Shown here piece after piece: positions 1 through 8,651 of a stretch of DNA of 57,331 bases; the first letter of the stretch is position 1, and each line of letters opens with the position of its first letter. A program made the translations under genes and the position numbers. The notes below the pieces were generated by a model that was not told where the DNA came from, did no database searches, and was given only the letters and a program-made list of their open reading frames with translations. The stretch covers positions 1 through 57,331 of the forward strand of contig JAHEZM010000021.1 in the NCBI GenBank assembly GCA_023251075.1, read 5' to 3'. This DNA is from Flavobacteriales bacterium (GTDB taxonomy: Bacteria > Bacteroidota > Bacteroidia > Flavobacteriales_C > GCA-002722245).

Positions 1-726
1 TGCTTTGGTTTTACTTAAGGCATCTTTATTTTGTCCGTGTAACGACCAAATTCTCAACTGCTCATAAATAGCTTTATTATCAAAGGGAGCCGGAAGGTTT
101 AATGCTATGGCTCCACCTTCGGCAGTAGTTAAATTCTTCACTGCATGAAAAGAAAAAACAGAAATATCGGTCAATGTTCCAGCTTTAGTTCCGTAATATT
201 GAGCGCCAAAAGAATGTGCAGAATCGCTCAAAACCAAAATTCTTCCGAGTTGTTTTTGCTCTTCTGAATTGACTTTAAACAAAGAAACAATGTTTGATTT
301 TTTCACCAAATTATTAATCTCATCATAATCACATGGAAGTCCGGCAAAATCAACGGGCATAATTACTTTTGTTTTTGAAGTAATAGCCGCTTCAATATTT
401 TTTATATTGATATTAAAATCAGAAGCATTAACATCTACCAAAACAGGGTTTGCCCCACAGTGCATCACCACATTGGCTGTAGCACAATAGGTATAGGCGG
501 GCACAATTACTTCATCACCTTCCCCTACACCAAACCAACGCAATACCAACTCCAATCCAGCAGTTGCTGAATTCAAACACAGAGTAGAAGCATTACCGCA
601 ATAATCAGATAACTTATTTTCAAACTCTTTGGTTTTTGGTCCGCTGGTAATCCATCCCGACAGCAACACTTCAGTCACCGCATCGGTGGTTTTTTTATCT
701 ACTCTGGGAGGCGAAAAAGGAATCAT
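1..726 (-). CDS. DegT/DnrJ/EryC1/StrS family sugar aminotransferase (partial)
   Basis: PLP-dependent aminotransferase of the family that aminates keto-sugar nucleotides for surface polysaccharides. The ATG lies at 726 and 242 codons are visible before the window edge, so the C-terminal third or so is missing. Translation from the sequence shows the N-terminal pattern SGPKTKEFE, the segment SDSAHSFGAQYYG, and the cofactor lysine motif SFHAVKNLTTAEGGA (Lys before N-L-T-T). It starts 3 bp after the wecB stop codon and ends the visible part of a same-strand polysaccharide operon. The exact sugar substrate cannot be read from the sequence. Confidence 0.93.
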   Translation of the reverse strand, partial: MIPFSPPRVDKKTTDAVTEVLLSGWITSGPKTKEFENKLSDYCGNASTLCLNSATAGLELVLRWFGVGEGDEVIVPAYTYCATANVVMHCGANPVLVDVNASDFNINIKNIEAAITSKTKVIMPVDFAGLPCDYDEINNLVKKSNIVSLFKVNSEEQKQLGRILVLSDSAHSFGAQYYGTKAGTLTDISVFSFHAVKNLTTAEGGAIALNLPAPFDNKAIYEQLRIWSLHGQNKDALSKTKA

Positions 727-729
727 AAA

Positions 730-1803
730 CTAATTTTTTAAAAGATGATCGGCAATTGTTTTTCCTGCATTACCATTGCCATACAAATTAACATCAAAAT
801 TACTTTTTGCATTACTCATCTTCATAAAAGCATCGACAATAGACTGTTCATTAGCACCGCTTAAAATATTAAATCCGCCTTGCACCAACTCCACCCATTC
901 GGTTTGTTCACGAAGCGTAACACAATGCTTGGCAAAGAAAAAAGCTTCTTTTTGCAAGCCTCCTGAATCGGTCATCACCAAAGAACAATTTTTAAGCAAC
1001 TGTATCATATCGAAATATCCTACAGGATCAATAACAGTGGCATTGAGTGAAAGATTGAGATTTGCAATAATTTTTCGGGTACGAGGATGAATAGGCAATA
1101 CTACTCTTGTTTGCTCATGAATTTTATTGAATGCTTTTACAATAGATTTTAAATTCTCGGGATTGTCGGTATTTTCCTGACGATGAATGGTAGCCAATAC
1201 ATAATCACCTTTTAGTAAATCTTTTGAAAGTGTTGATTTTTCTTCGGCTCTTTGCGCATAAAACAAAGCTGCATCTTGCATTACATCTCCCGACAAAACA
1301 ATTTTAGAGGGGAAATTATCGAAACCTTCACGCTTCAAATTATCTATTGCAGTTTGTGTGGGTGCATACAGCACATCACTAATTCTATCCGTTAAAATTC
1401 TATTGATCTCTTCGGGCATTTGCATGTTGAAACTACGTAAACCAGCTTCAACATGAGCTACCTTAGTATGAATTTTTTTAGCCGCCAAAGCACCTGCCAA
1501 AGTAGAATTGGTATCACCATACACCAATACCCAATTGGGTTTTTCCTTAATAATTAAACTCTCAATGCCCTCTAACATCCGCCCGGTCATTGCACCATGC
1601 CCCAAACTATTAATCTCCAAATTATAATGCGGAGTAGGAATCTCCATTTCATCGAAAAATATTTGCGACATTTTATCATCAAAATGCTGCCCGGTATGCA
1701 CCAAAAGCTCTTGTACCCCCTCCATTTTAGAGAACACACGACTCAATACTGCCGCTTTAACGAATTGCGGACGGGCGCCGATGATGGTGAGTATTTTAAT
1801 CAT
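730..1803 (-). CDS. wecB: UDP-N-acetylglucosamine 2-epimerase (non-hydrolysing)
   Basis: Interconverts UDP-GlcNAc and UDP-ManNAc in the cytoplasm, supplying ManNAc-type sugars to the polysaccharide made by this operon. At 357 aa it is of usual family length. It shows the N-terminal GARPQFVKAA motif (about residues 9-18), GDTNST (96-101), HVEAGLRSF (117-125) and PEEINRILTD (130-139), all hallmarks of the non-hydrolysing family. ATG start at 1803; the first 8 bp overlap the 3' end of the upstream O-antigen ligase gene, so the two are probably translationally coupled. A related UDP-sugar 2-epimerase specificity cannot be excluded. Confidence 0.94.
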   Translation of the reverse strand: MIKILTIIGARPQFVKAAVLSRVFSKMEGVQELLVHTGQHFDDKMSQIFFDEMEIPTPHYNLEINSLGHGAMTGRMLEGIESLIIKEKPNWVLVYGDTNSTLAGALAAKKIHTKVAHVEAGLRSFNMQMPEEINRILTDRISDVLYAPTQTAIDNLKREGFDNFPSKIVLSGDVMQDAALFYAQRAEEKSTLSKDLLKGDYVLATIHRQENTDNPENLKSIVKAFNKIHEQTRVVLPIHPRTRKIIANLNLSLNATVIDPVGYFDMIQLLKNCSLVMTDSGGLQKEAFFFAKHCVTLREQTEWVELVQGGFNILSGANEQSIVDAFMKMSNAKSNFDVNLYGNGNAGKTIADHLLKN

Positions 1804-3001
1804 TTGTAGATTTTTTAGAAATCGTAAAAAAACAATAGAAAAAACAAAAATAAAGTATTCCTGCTTCTGTTTCTAAATAAGATTCGGTAGCAAAGCCAAC
1901 AAACACACAAATCATGAATGCTATCCACAGCATATCTTTTGCTTTAAAGGCTTGTATTATAGAGAAAATCAAGATGAGAATGAGAATGGAAAAACCTGCT
2001 ATTCCTAACTCTAAAAATATCTGTAAAAACTCACTATGGGCATTCAGCTGGTGATCGTATTCTACCAACATATCATTTCTAAAATAACTGTAGGATAACT
2101 CTTGATTTGCAGCATTACCATATCCGGTAAGCGGACGATCTTTGATTAACTCAAGGGCTCTTTGCCAAACCATTTCCCTGGAAGAAGTAGTATCGGCATC
2201 TTTGGGATTTTCCTTCAACGAACTAATAAAGGAGTCAACTCGATAGGTGAAATAATCTAAAGTTTTATAGGCAATGAACAAAGCCAAAATAAATACTCCC
2301 GCAATAACAACAACCAACTTCCATTTCTTAGTATCCCTTACGTATTTGAATAAATAAAAAGTGAAAATCAGTATCAAAGCAATCAAAGGAGCTTTTGAAC
2401 TCAACAAAATAATACCCACTACCAAAAAAGAAACAGCAAGTGCAAGCAATACTTTTCGAGTCGCGCTACTTCCTTCGCCAAACAAAAGGAAATACAACAA
2501 CATGGAAACACCTAAACATAAATGAAAAGAGAAATATCCGGCATGCATAAAAATGGAAAGGTTGGTGTAGAAAAACGCATCAATGATATTCGTCTCTATA
2601 TAACCCTGAACGGCAACAACAAAACAAACAAGCAAGGCCACTAAACAACCGACAGCGTAAACATTAAAGGCCTTATTTTTGATTTTAAGCCAATCGATAT
2701 TTGAACCTAAAAAAAGTAATGGAAAAACAACAAAGGAAAGCTTTTGTTCTATTTCATAAAACACACCATCTCTAAAACTTTGAAAAAAATAAAGCAGGTA
2801 TAAAAGAGGTAAAAAAAGCAATATTTTAGATTCCCTTAATCGCTCTTTAAATAATTTAAAACTGAAATTAAAAATGAATGTGAACCCTAAAACATATAAT
2901 GTAAATAAAGCAAATTGCTTATGAATGGGCATTAAAAACATGAATAACAATAACGATATTTCATGTGCTTGTTTTAAATAGTATTTAATTTTTTGTTTCA
3001 A
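1796..3001 (-). CDS. O-antigen ligase / Wzy_C family membrane protein
   Basis: Polytopic inner-membrane protein of 401 aa with about ten to eleven hydrophobic segments. A large extracytoplasmic loop around residues 265-330 contains TGYGNA and the segment DHQLNAHSEFLQIFLELG, matching the Wzy_C pattern of O-antigen ligases and polymerases. The likely role is transfer of the finished polysaccharide to lipid A core or another acceptor on the periplasmic side. The start is TTG at 3001; no ATG in frame precedes the first membrane segment. It sits between a GT4 gene and wecB in the operon. Because another polymerase-like protein lies upstream (5884-7356), ligase is preferred over polymerase here, but the two are hard to tell apart by sequence. 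Confidence 0.85.
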   Translation of the reverse strand: MKQKIKYYLKQAHEISLLLFMFLMPIHKQFALFTLYVLGFTFIFNFSFKLFKERLRESKILLFLPLLYLLYFFQSFRDGVFYEIEQKLSFVVFPLLFLGSNIDWLKIKNKAFNVYAVGCLVALLVCFVVAVQGYIETNIIDAFFYTNLSIFMHAGYFSFHLCLGVSMLLYFLLFGEGSSATRKVLLALAVSFLVVGIILLSSKAPLIALILIFTFYLFKYVRDTKKWKLVVVIAGVFILALFIAYKTLDYFTYRVDSFISSLKENPKDADTTSSREMVWQRALELIKDRPLTGYGNAANQELSYSYFRNDMLVEYDHQLNAHSEFLQIFLELGIAGFSILILILIFSIIQAFKAKDMLWIAFMICVFVGFATESYLETEAGILYFCFFYCFFTISKKSTND

Positions 3002-3025
3002 TACAGTAGAAAATCTAAACGACTT

Positions 3026-4267
3026 TTATTTTTTATTTATGTTAGTTCTTATAAAGTTCATATAATCTTTAGCGAGGATATTACGATTGAATTTTTGCGA
3101 CACGAAAGCTCTACCATTTTTCCCCAAATAATTTAAATCAACTTCTTTATTGGCTATTGTATGAATAACATTAAATAAATCATTTGCATTTTCAGGTTCA
3201 AAATACAAAGCGCAATTCCCTTGATTCACAAACAACTCTCTTGCTTCTCCATCAACACCTAAAATAATAGGTTTTTCCATTGCCAAACTTTCAAATATTT
3301 TAGATGGTATAGCTCCCAAAAACAGATCCATTTTCTTCAATGGAACAACCGCTGCATTGGCAGATTTAATGATATAGGCCATTTGGTTTTTAGGAACAGG
3401 ATCAAAAAACAAGACATTTTTTACTCCTGTTTTATTCTTTAATTCCTGTAGCTTTTCCTTTTCCGGTCCAGCTCCTAACAATATAAAATACACGTTAGAG
3501 AATTCTTTTTCTACCCATTGAGAAGCATTAATTAACACTTCCAAGCCTTGAGCATGCCCTAAAATTCCGGCATAAAGCAGAAGAATATCATCTTCCTTAA
3601 AGCCATTGTTTAAACGCCAATGAGTATCTACACTTGTATTGTTGTACATTTCTACATCTACTCCATTGGGTAGCCAATACACTTGTTTATGAGGAAAACG
3701 ATTTTGTATATTTTTTACAATACCTTGTGTTTGTCCTGTTACAAACACCGATTTTTTATACAAAAACTCTTCCAGCCATGTAGCCGATTTAAGCATTGTT
3801 TTATTGGTAACCAAGCCCAGTTTTTCCGCACTTTCAGGCCACAAATCAGAAACATTCAAATTAAATTTAGCTCCTTTAAATTTAGCCAGCATATAACCCG
3901 ATATCCCCAAAAACAAAGGTGGAGATTCAGTAATAACCAAATCAAATTTACCTCTCAATCTAAATGTTCCTACTATCAAACTAGAAAACACAAAAGAGAA
4001 ATAATTGAGCAATCGCTTGAAAATTCCTTTTGACTTTGACACATATATCCACGAACGGTAAACCGTTAGATTATCCATTTTTTCCTTCTTGAAAAACTTT
4101 CGTTTATACTCGGGAAATATTTCCATTTTTGGATAATTGGGCATAGCTGTTAGCACAGAAATCTGTACATCCTCCTGTTGGGCCATTCTAATAGCTAATT
4201 CGAACAACCTGTTTTGTGGAGCACCTATTTCTGGAGGGAAATACTGTGTTAGAATTAATATTTTCAC
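3026..4267 (-). CDS. GT4 family glycosyltransferase (WbuB-like)
   Basis: Retaining GT-B glycosyltransferase, 413 aa, cytoplasmic or membrane associated. The N-terminus LILTQYFPPEIGAPQNRLFE and the C-terminal donor-site region GAIPSKIFESLAMEKPII fit the WbuB-like branch of GT4, which often adds FucNAc or a related amino sugar. Translation starts at GTG (4265-4267), which overlaps the TGA of the upstream pglD-like gene as GTGA; lysine follows directly as in relatives, so this start looks correct. Part of the polysaccharide operon. Donor and acceptor sugars are not deducible. Confidence 0.92.
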   Translation of the reverse strand: MKILILTQYFPPEIGAPQNRLFELAIRMAQQEDVQISVLTAMPNYPKMEIFPEYKRKFFKKEKMDNLTVYRSWIYVSKSKGIFKRLLNYFSFVFSSLIVGTFRLRGKFDLVITESPPLFLGISGYMLAKFKGAKFNLNVSDLWPESAEKLGLVTNKTMLKSATWLEEFLYKKSVFVTGQTQGIVKNIQNRFPHKQVYWLPNGVDVEMYNNTSVDTHWRLNNGFKEDDILLLYAGILGHAQGLEVLINASQWVEKEFSNVYFILLGAGPEKEKLQELKNKTGVKNVLFFDPVPKNQMAYIIKSANAAVVPLKKMDLFLGAIPSKIFESLAMEKPIILGVDGEARELFVNQGNCALYFEPENANDLFNVIHTIANKEVDLNYLGKNGRAFVSQKFNRNILAKDYMNFIRTNINKK

Positions 4268-4803
4268 AATCCAATATTTTTAGGTGACTTGATGACTTCC
4301 CCGATTTCTGAAGTAAAAAATGAATCTATTTTCGATTTACTGGAAACCAATGTACCTATAGATAAATGAACATGATCACTTATCACAGAATCATGATCTA
4401 CTACTACCCCTGAATTAATAATGCAATTACAGCCAACCTCACCATTTTCATTCACCACAGAATTTGCTAATAAAATACTGCCCTTCCCTATTTTGGTATT
4501 TGCAGATAAAATTGCAGAAGGATGAACAATAATTGCGGGAGTAAATTTAGTCAAAGCATTTTCATAAAATTTTTGTCGGTGCTTATTGTCGCCCATCGCC
4601 ACAATAAAATAAACCGACGAATCACCTCTTAAATTACTCAACATCGCATCTCCTAAAACAGGATATTCACCCAAAACAAAATCGCCCACAACAATTCCAT
4701 CCACACAAAATCCTTTCACCTCAAATTCACCTTGTTTCAAAATAGTATCCAATAAAACCCCTGCAAAACTTCCGGCTCCTATTACAATGATTTTCTTTTT
4801 CAT
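4264..4803 (-). CDS. PglD/NeuD-like sugar O-acyltransferase, C-terminally short
   Basis: Left-handed beta-helix acyltransferase of the PglD/NeuD family. The N-terminal nucleotide-sugar-binding Rossmann part begins KKKIIVIGAGSFAG. Hexapeptide repeats follow (SANTKIGKGSILLANSVV) and the catalytic-histidine region is GVVVDHDSVISDHVHLS. I start it at ATG 4803, 4 bp after the preceding gene; the longer frame to 4827 would overlap that gene and adds a non-family MRIQKSKK. At 179 aa it lacks the last two or three hexapeptide coils that normally help bind acetyl-CoA; after SKSKID it ends in a non-repeat tail and reaches the GTGA overlap with the next GT. No other frame restores the missing coils. Family is clear, activity doubtful. 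Confidence 0.85.
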   Translation of the reverse strand: MKKKIIVIGAGSFAGVLLDTILKQGEFEVKGFCVDGIVVGDFVLGEYPVLGDAMLSNLRGDSSVYFIVAMGDNKHRQKFYENALTKFTPAIIVHPSAILSANTKIGKGSILLANSVVNENGEVGCNCIINSGVVVDHDSVISDHVHLSIGTLVSSKSKIDSFFTSEIGEVIKSPKNIGL

Positions 4804-4807
4804 TTTC

Positions 4808-5887
4808 TTACTTTTTTGTATTCTCAAAAGTATCGAAATATAAGTTTACCATTTGATCTACATTCTTTTTCCAGTCGTATCTTTCTTCCACTTTTAATCT
4901 TCCATTTTTCCCCATTTCATTTCTCAATTCGGCATTAGAAATTAATCTTTCTAAAGCATTAGCGGTCTCTTCAACATTACGAGGAGAAACTATAATACCA
5001 GAAGATTCATTATCTATAACCTCAGGCAATCCTCCTACTTTTGTAGCAATAACAGGAATAGCACAGGCAGATGCTTCTACGGCAGCCACACCAAAGGTCT
5101 CTGAATCAAGAACTGATAAAATAGCAAAAATATCGAAATGAGAAAGTAAGGAAATATATTTATCAAACTCAGCATTCTGATTTACATAGCCATAAAAAAC
5201 AACCTTATCGCTGATTTCTAATTCTATACATAAATTTTTTAGGAATTCCTTCAGCGGACCATCACCCACAATATCCAACTGAAGATTCGAATATTTTTGA
5301 GAGACCTTTGCGAATGCCCTAATTAGATATTCAACTCCATACTTTTCTGATAAAGTTCTAATGGTACCAATTCTGATTTTATCGTTGTTTTTATTTGTGG
5401 CTGGCGCAAACTTTTGAATATCCACACCAAATGGAATTTCGTGAACAAATTTACCGGTGTATTGAGTAAGATACTTTTGTGAAAATAGGGAATTCACAGC
5501 TATAGCATCGGTTCTCTTGTAAGAATAATGCAAAATTTTATTCATGACAAAACTATCCGGACTATCAAAAATATCGGCTCCCCAGGCAGTAATAATATAA
5601 GGTCTGAATCCTGAAAAAGCACCTAAAAAACCGTAGCTGGTTGCATAATGAGCGTGAACTAAATCGGGAGCAATTTCATGAATATACTTGCGTACCCTGA
5701 ATGCATTAAGAAAAAAATCAAATCGTGTATTGGAGTAATTTTTAATGTAGTGGTATTTTACATTATCAAACTGAACTCCCTTATTAAAAGTAATAACATG
5801 TATTTCGAGTTCTTTCTTTTCAGCCAAGGCCTTTATCCATTTCTGAATATGAACACTACTATTATCGCCTAGTACACAAAGTTTCAT
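4808..5887 (-). CDS. GT4 family glycosyltransferase
   Basis: GT-B fold glycosyltransferase of 359 aa. It shows the N-terminal acceptor domain with DLVHAHYATSYGF, and the C-terminal donor domain with IVGDGPLKEFL and the EX7E-type motif ETFGVAAVEASACAIPVIAT. It ends in the usual GT4 C-terminal helix (ERYDWKKNVDQMVNLY). The ATG at 5887 overlaps the polymerase stop by 4 bp (ATGA), so it is translationally coupled. It adds one sugar of the repeat unit on the cytoplasmic face; the linkage is unknown. Confidence 0.93.
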   Translation of the reverse strand: MKLCVLGDNSSVHIQKWIKALAEKKELEIHVITFNKGVQFDNVKYHYIKNYSNTRFDFFLNAFRVRKYIHEIAPDLVHAHYATSYGFLGAFSGFRPYIITAWGADIFDSPDSFVMNKILHYSYKRTDAIAVNSLFSQKYLTQYTGKFVHEIPFGVDIQKFAPATNKNNDKIRIGTIRTLSEKYGVEYLIRAFAKVSQKYSNLQLDIVGDGPLKEFLKNLCIELEISDKVVFYGYVNQNAEFDKYISLLSHFDIFAILSVLDSETFGVAAVEASACAIPVIATKVGGLPEVIDNESSGIIVSPRNVEETANALERLISNAELRNEMGKNGRLKVEERYDWKKNVDQMVNLYFDTFENTKK

Positions 5888-7356
5888 TTTATTATTTCAT
5901 CCGCTTTTGATTTCCTAAAACAAATCATCATTAATAATATTGGAATAACTACCCCTTCCAGCACCAGTGATTTATAACCTTCCGGACCCGCAGTAATAAA
6001 TGTAACGATTTGAGCACACAATAAAAAGGGTAATAAATATTTAAGCAACATAAAAAAAGTACTGTTCTTTTTAAAGGCTGAAATACCTATATAATAAGCA
6101 AACAAAAATACAGACGACAATACTATAGCACCGAGAAATAGTCCGAAAACACCAAAATTAAGATACCATGCTGCTGCATGATGGATAGTATAAATCTGTC
6201 CTTTTTTTGCTTTTACCTCAATTGCGTAATAATTATAAATATCTAAAGGTCTATTGGGATATATGGCTCTGGGCACCACAGATGTTGCTAAATTCACGAA
6301 ACTAGAACCGTAGGTTATCGGTACTTTTTGATGAACTACACCATACATAGAAAAATGAGCATAAAACAATTCATTACTCCATATAAATGAACTTAAAACG
6401 TGCTTCCCCTTATCTGCAATAGAGAATTTATCGGAAGTAAAAAACTCATCCTCATCTTTCCAATTCAAGACCTGATCTCCCTTTACATGAAATACTTTAT
6501 TTAGCTGACGGGGTATAATCGTAGAGCGAAGAAAATCATTTGATAAAAACAAAACCATCACCATTAAAAACAAATACACAAATCGCTTATAATGGATATT
6601 TTTGTAGTTATTAACACTGATTAAAATACAAACTACAATACCCGATAAAATCTCTCTCCTGTTGCCTAGCATTGCGATATACAAAGAAGATATACTGCAA
6701 ATAATGAAGAGCAAAATAACAGTTGATTTTTTATCCACTACTTTAATTCCAAATCTATTCGATTTAACAATGGCAAATGAAAAAGCTATGTAAGGAATCA
6801 AAACACTGAATTCATTCGCCAATTGATGAAGTGTGTAATATTTATTGCTTGTAGCTCTGGTAATAACATAAATAGATTTTCCATGAGAGATAGCATACAA
6901 TATTTCATCTCTTAAAATATACGCACTCATCAGAATAAAAAAGAAAGAAATAGCAAGTACTACCCACGGTCGGATAGTAACATTAAAATCCGTTGTGATA
7001 TTTTCCTGAAGTTGCTTTGGTATTATGTATTTCTTTACTGCGATTAAATAGAAATACTGAAAAACCAGTATAAAAAAAACATAAAAAGCAACCGACAATA
7101 CATAATCGCCATCAAAAGAAACAGGGAACAAACGTTTAAACATATGCAAATAATGCAATCCTATAGCCTCTCCCTTAAACCCCAAATAAGCATCCAATGG
7201 AAAAATATAAGCCCCTGCAATAGTAAAATAAAACATGAAAAAGGTAATGATAGGCAAAGTGAAATCTTTATTTATTTGCCACATCTTGTAGGCATTTCTA
7301 ACCATCAATACGGTAGAAAAAATCAAAAACACATAATACAAAATCAACATCATCAT
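5884..7356 (-). CDS. Wzy-like oligosaccharide repeat unit polymerase
   Basis: Very hydrophobic 490-aa membrane protein with around a dozen predicted membrane segments and a long polar loop at about residues 285-345. No cytoplasmic enzyme motif is visible. Position between the flippase and glycosyltransferases, length and topology fit O-antigen/repeat-unit polymerases (Wzy), which are poorly conserved in sequence. Three successive ATG codons occur at 7356, 7353 and 7350; the first overlaps the flippase stop by 4 bp (ATGA) and any could be used. Call rests on topology and context more than on motif. Confidence 0.75.
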   Translation of the reverse strand: MMMLILYYVFLIFSTVLMVRNAYKMWQINKDFTLPIITFFMFYFTIAGAYIFPLDAYLGFKGEAIGLHYLHMFKRLFPVSFDGDYVLSVAFYVFFILVFQYFYLIAVKKYIIPKQLQENITTDFNVTIRPWVVLAISFFFILMSAYILRDEILYAISHGKSIYVITRATSNKYYTLHQLANEFSVLIPYIAFSFAIVKSNRFGIKVVDKKSTVILLFIICSISSLYIAMLGNRREILSGIVVCILISVNNYKNIHYKRFVYLFLMVMVLFLSNDFLRSTIIPRQLNKVFHVKGDQVLNWKDEDEFFTSDKFSIADKGKHVLSSFIWSNELFYAHFSMYGVVHQKVPITYGSSFVNLATSVVPRAIYPNRPLDIYNYYAIEVKAKKGQIYTIHHAAAWYLNFGVFGLFLGAIVLSSVFLFAYYIGISAFKKNSTFFMLLKYLLPFLLCAQIVTFITAGPEGYKSLVLEGVVIPILLMMICFRKSKADEIIK

Positions 7357-8627
7357 ATTTTCTGCAATTTATAAATCTTAAAAAGTGATAAGCAAGTAAG
7401 TAATCCTAAAATATTAACGCTCAATGAAAATACTCTCAATGTGTTATTAATAGTAAACACATTAAAAAGCTGTAAAGCAAAAAGAAACAAAAGGAAAGAG
7501 CAAAATGCAAAAATGATATTAAAACTCACTTTTGCTGTTTCGTAGTAGGCATCTACAATACTTCTTATTACACTAAATACACTATAACCTATTACTCCAA
7601 AAAACACAATCATAAGCATAAGAGAAACTTCCTTCACATTTGTTACACTAAACAGCTCCAAAATAAAATCTCCAAACAGAAATATCACTAAAAATGAAAA
7701 TACTCCCAGGCCCAACGACAATACCAATAGCTTAGTACTAATACTCTTCAACAAAGAAAAATTCTTCTCACTTACAATTTTAGATGCTTCGGGAAGGAGA
7801 ATAATATTTACTGGCGACATTAATGCTATAATGATATTGAACAAGCTTATGCAAAAGGCAATATTTCCCGCTATTATCAACGAAAAATAATTGGAAGCAA
7901 TAAATGTAGGCAAAGCAAAAAAGAGTCCTAAAACCACATCTCCCGGCATTCGCTGAATGCCATAAGTCATTAGTTTTTTAAAACTCGACTTAAAATCTTC
8001 AACACTTAATTTCAATAAAGGAATCCAAAGTAAATTAACCACTATCAATAGCGTCAACGTAAAAACAGATAAATACAAGAAATAATGATAAATATCATCA
8101 GCAAAAAAATAAGTAATTAAAGGAAGAACACCGATATTAAGCAACTGAAGAAAACTCGATGTTTTAAACTTAAATTTTCCCCTGAAGTAATTGTAAACAC
8201 AGGCGTGAATCATTAAGCTGAACACATAAAACAATATCACCAAACACATTTTTTCATGATGCACATCTCCAAAAACCATTTGAGAGAATTGTTCACTCAA
8301 TCCAAATCCTAACAGAAGAGAAAATAAAAACAAAACACTTACTATTACAATGGCAGAATAATGAATTTCGAGTTGTTTCTTTTCACTTTCTATCGATAAA
8401 AATTTAGGCAAAGAAACGCCCATTCCCATCATGAGCAATGGCATTAAAAAAGAAACCAAACGCTTATTTACAGTGTATTCTGAAAAACCAATTTCCAGAA
8501 ATTTCAGGTTGATTATTTTAAATAAAATAACACTGATAATCATAATTAAAAACTCGAAACCAAAGGTGAAGGCGTAATTAATTAATCTATCACGACTCAA
8601 TGATTTTATTGTAGTTTTTAATGTCAT
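7353..8627 (-). CDS. Wzx-like polysaccharide flippase (MOP superfamily)
   Basis: Polytopic membrane protein of 424 aa with 12 or so hydrophobic segments evenly spaced along its length, as in polysaccharide-type transporters that flip undecaprenyl-linked repeat units. The N-terminal FGFEFLIMIISVILFKIINL followed by a conserved-looking KRLVSFLMPLLMMGMGVSL fits the family. I start it at ATG 8627; the frame opens one codon earlier with TTG. It is the first gene of the polysaccharide operon and begins 25 bp after the rny stop codon with no terminator between, so it may be co-transcribed with rny. Confidence 0.85.
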   Translation of the reverse strand: MTLKTTIKSLSRDRLINYAFTFGFEFLIMIISVILFKIINLKFLEIGFSEYTVNKRLVSFLMPLLMMGMGVSLPKFLSIESEKKQLEIHYSAIVIVSVLFLFSLLLGFGLSEQFSQMVFGDVHHEKMCLVILFYVFSLMIHACVYNYFRGKFKFKTSSFLQLLNIGVLPLITYFFADDIYHYFLYLSVFTLTLLIVVNLLWIPLLKLSVEDFKSSFKKLMTYGIQRMPGDVVLGLFFALPTFIASNYFSLIIAGNIAFCISLFNIIIALMSPVNIILLPEASKIVSEKNFSLLKSISTKLLVLSLGLGVFSFLVIFLFGDFILELFSVTNVKEVSLMLMIVFFGVIGYSVFSVIRSIVDAYYETAKVSFNIIFAFCSFLLFLFALQLFNVFTINNTLRVFSLSVNILGLLTCLSLFKIYKLQKI

Positions 8628-8651
8628 CAAAAAGTTGAGGAGAAAGTAACA

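Noticed and set aside
4264-4320. Frameshift at the end of the PglD-like gene
   Set aside because: The other two frames downstream give no hexapeptide repeats and the stop is part of a GTGA overlap, so shortness looks genuine.
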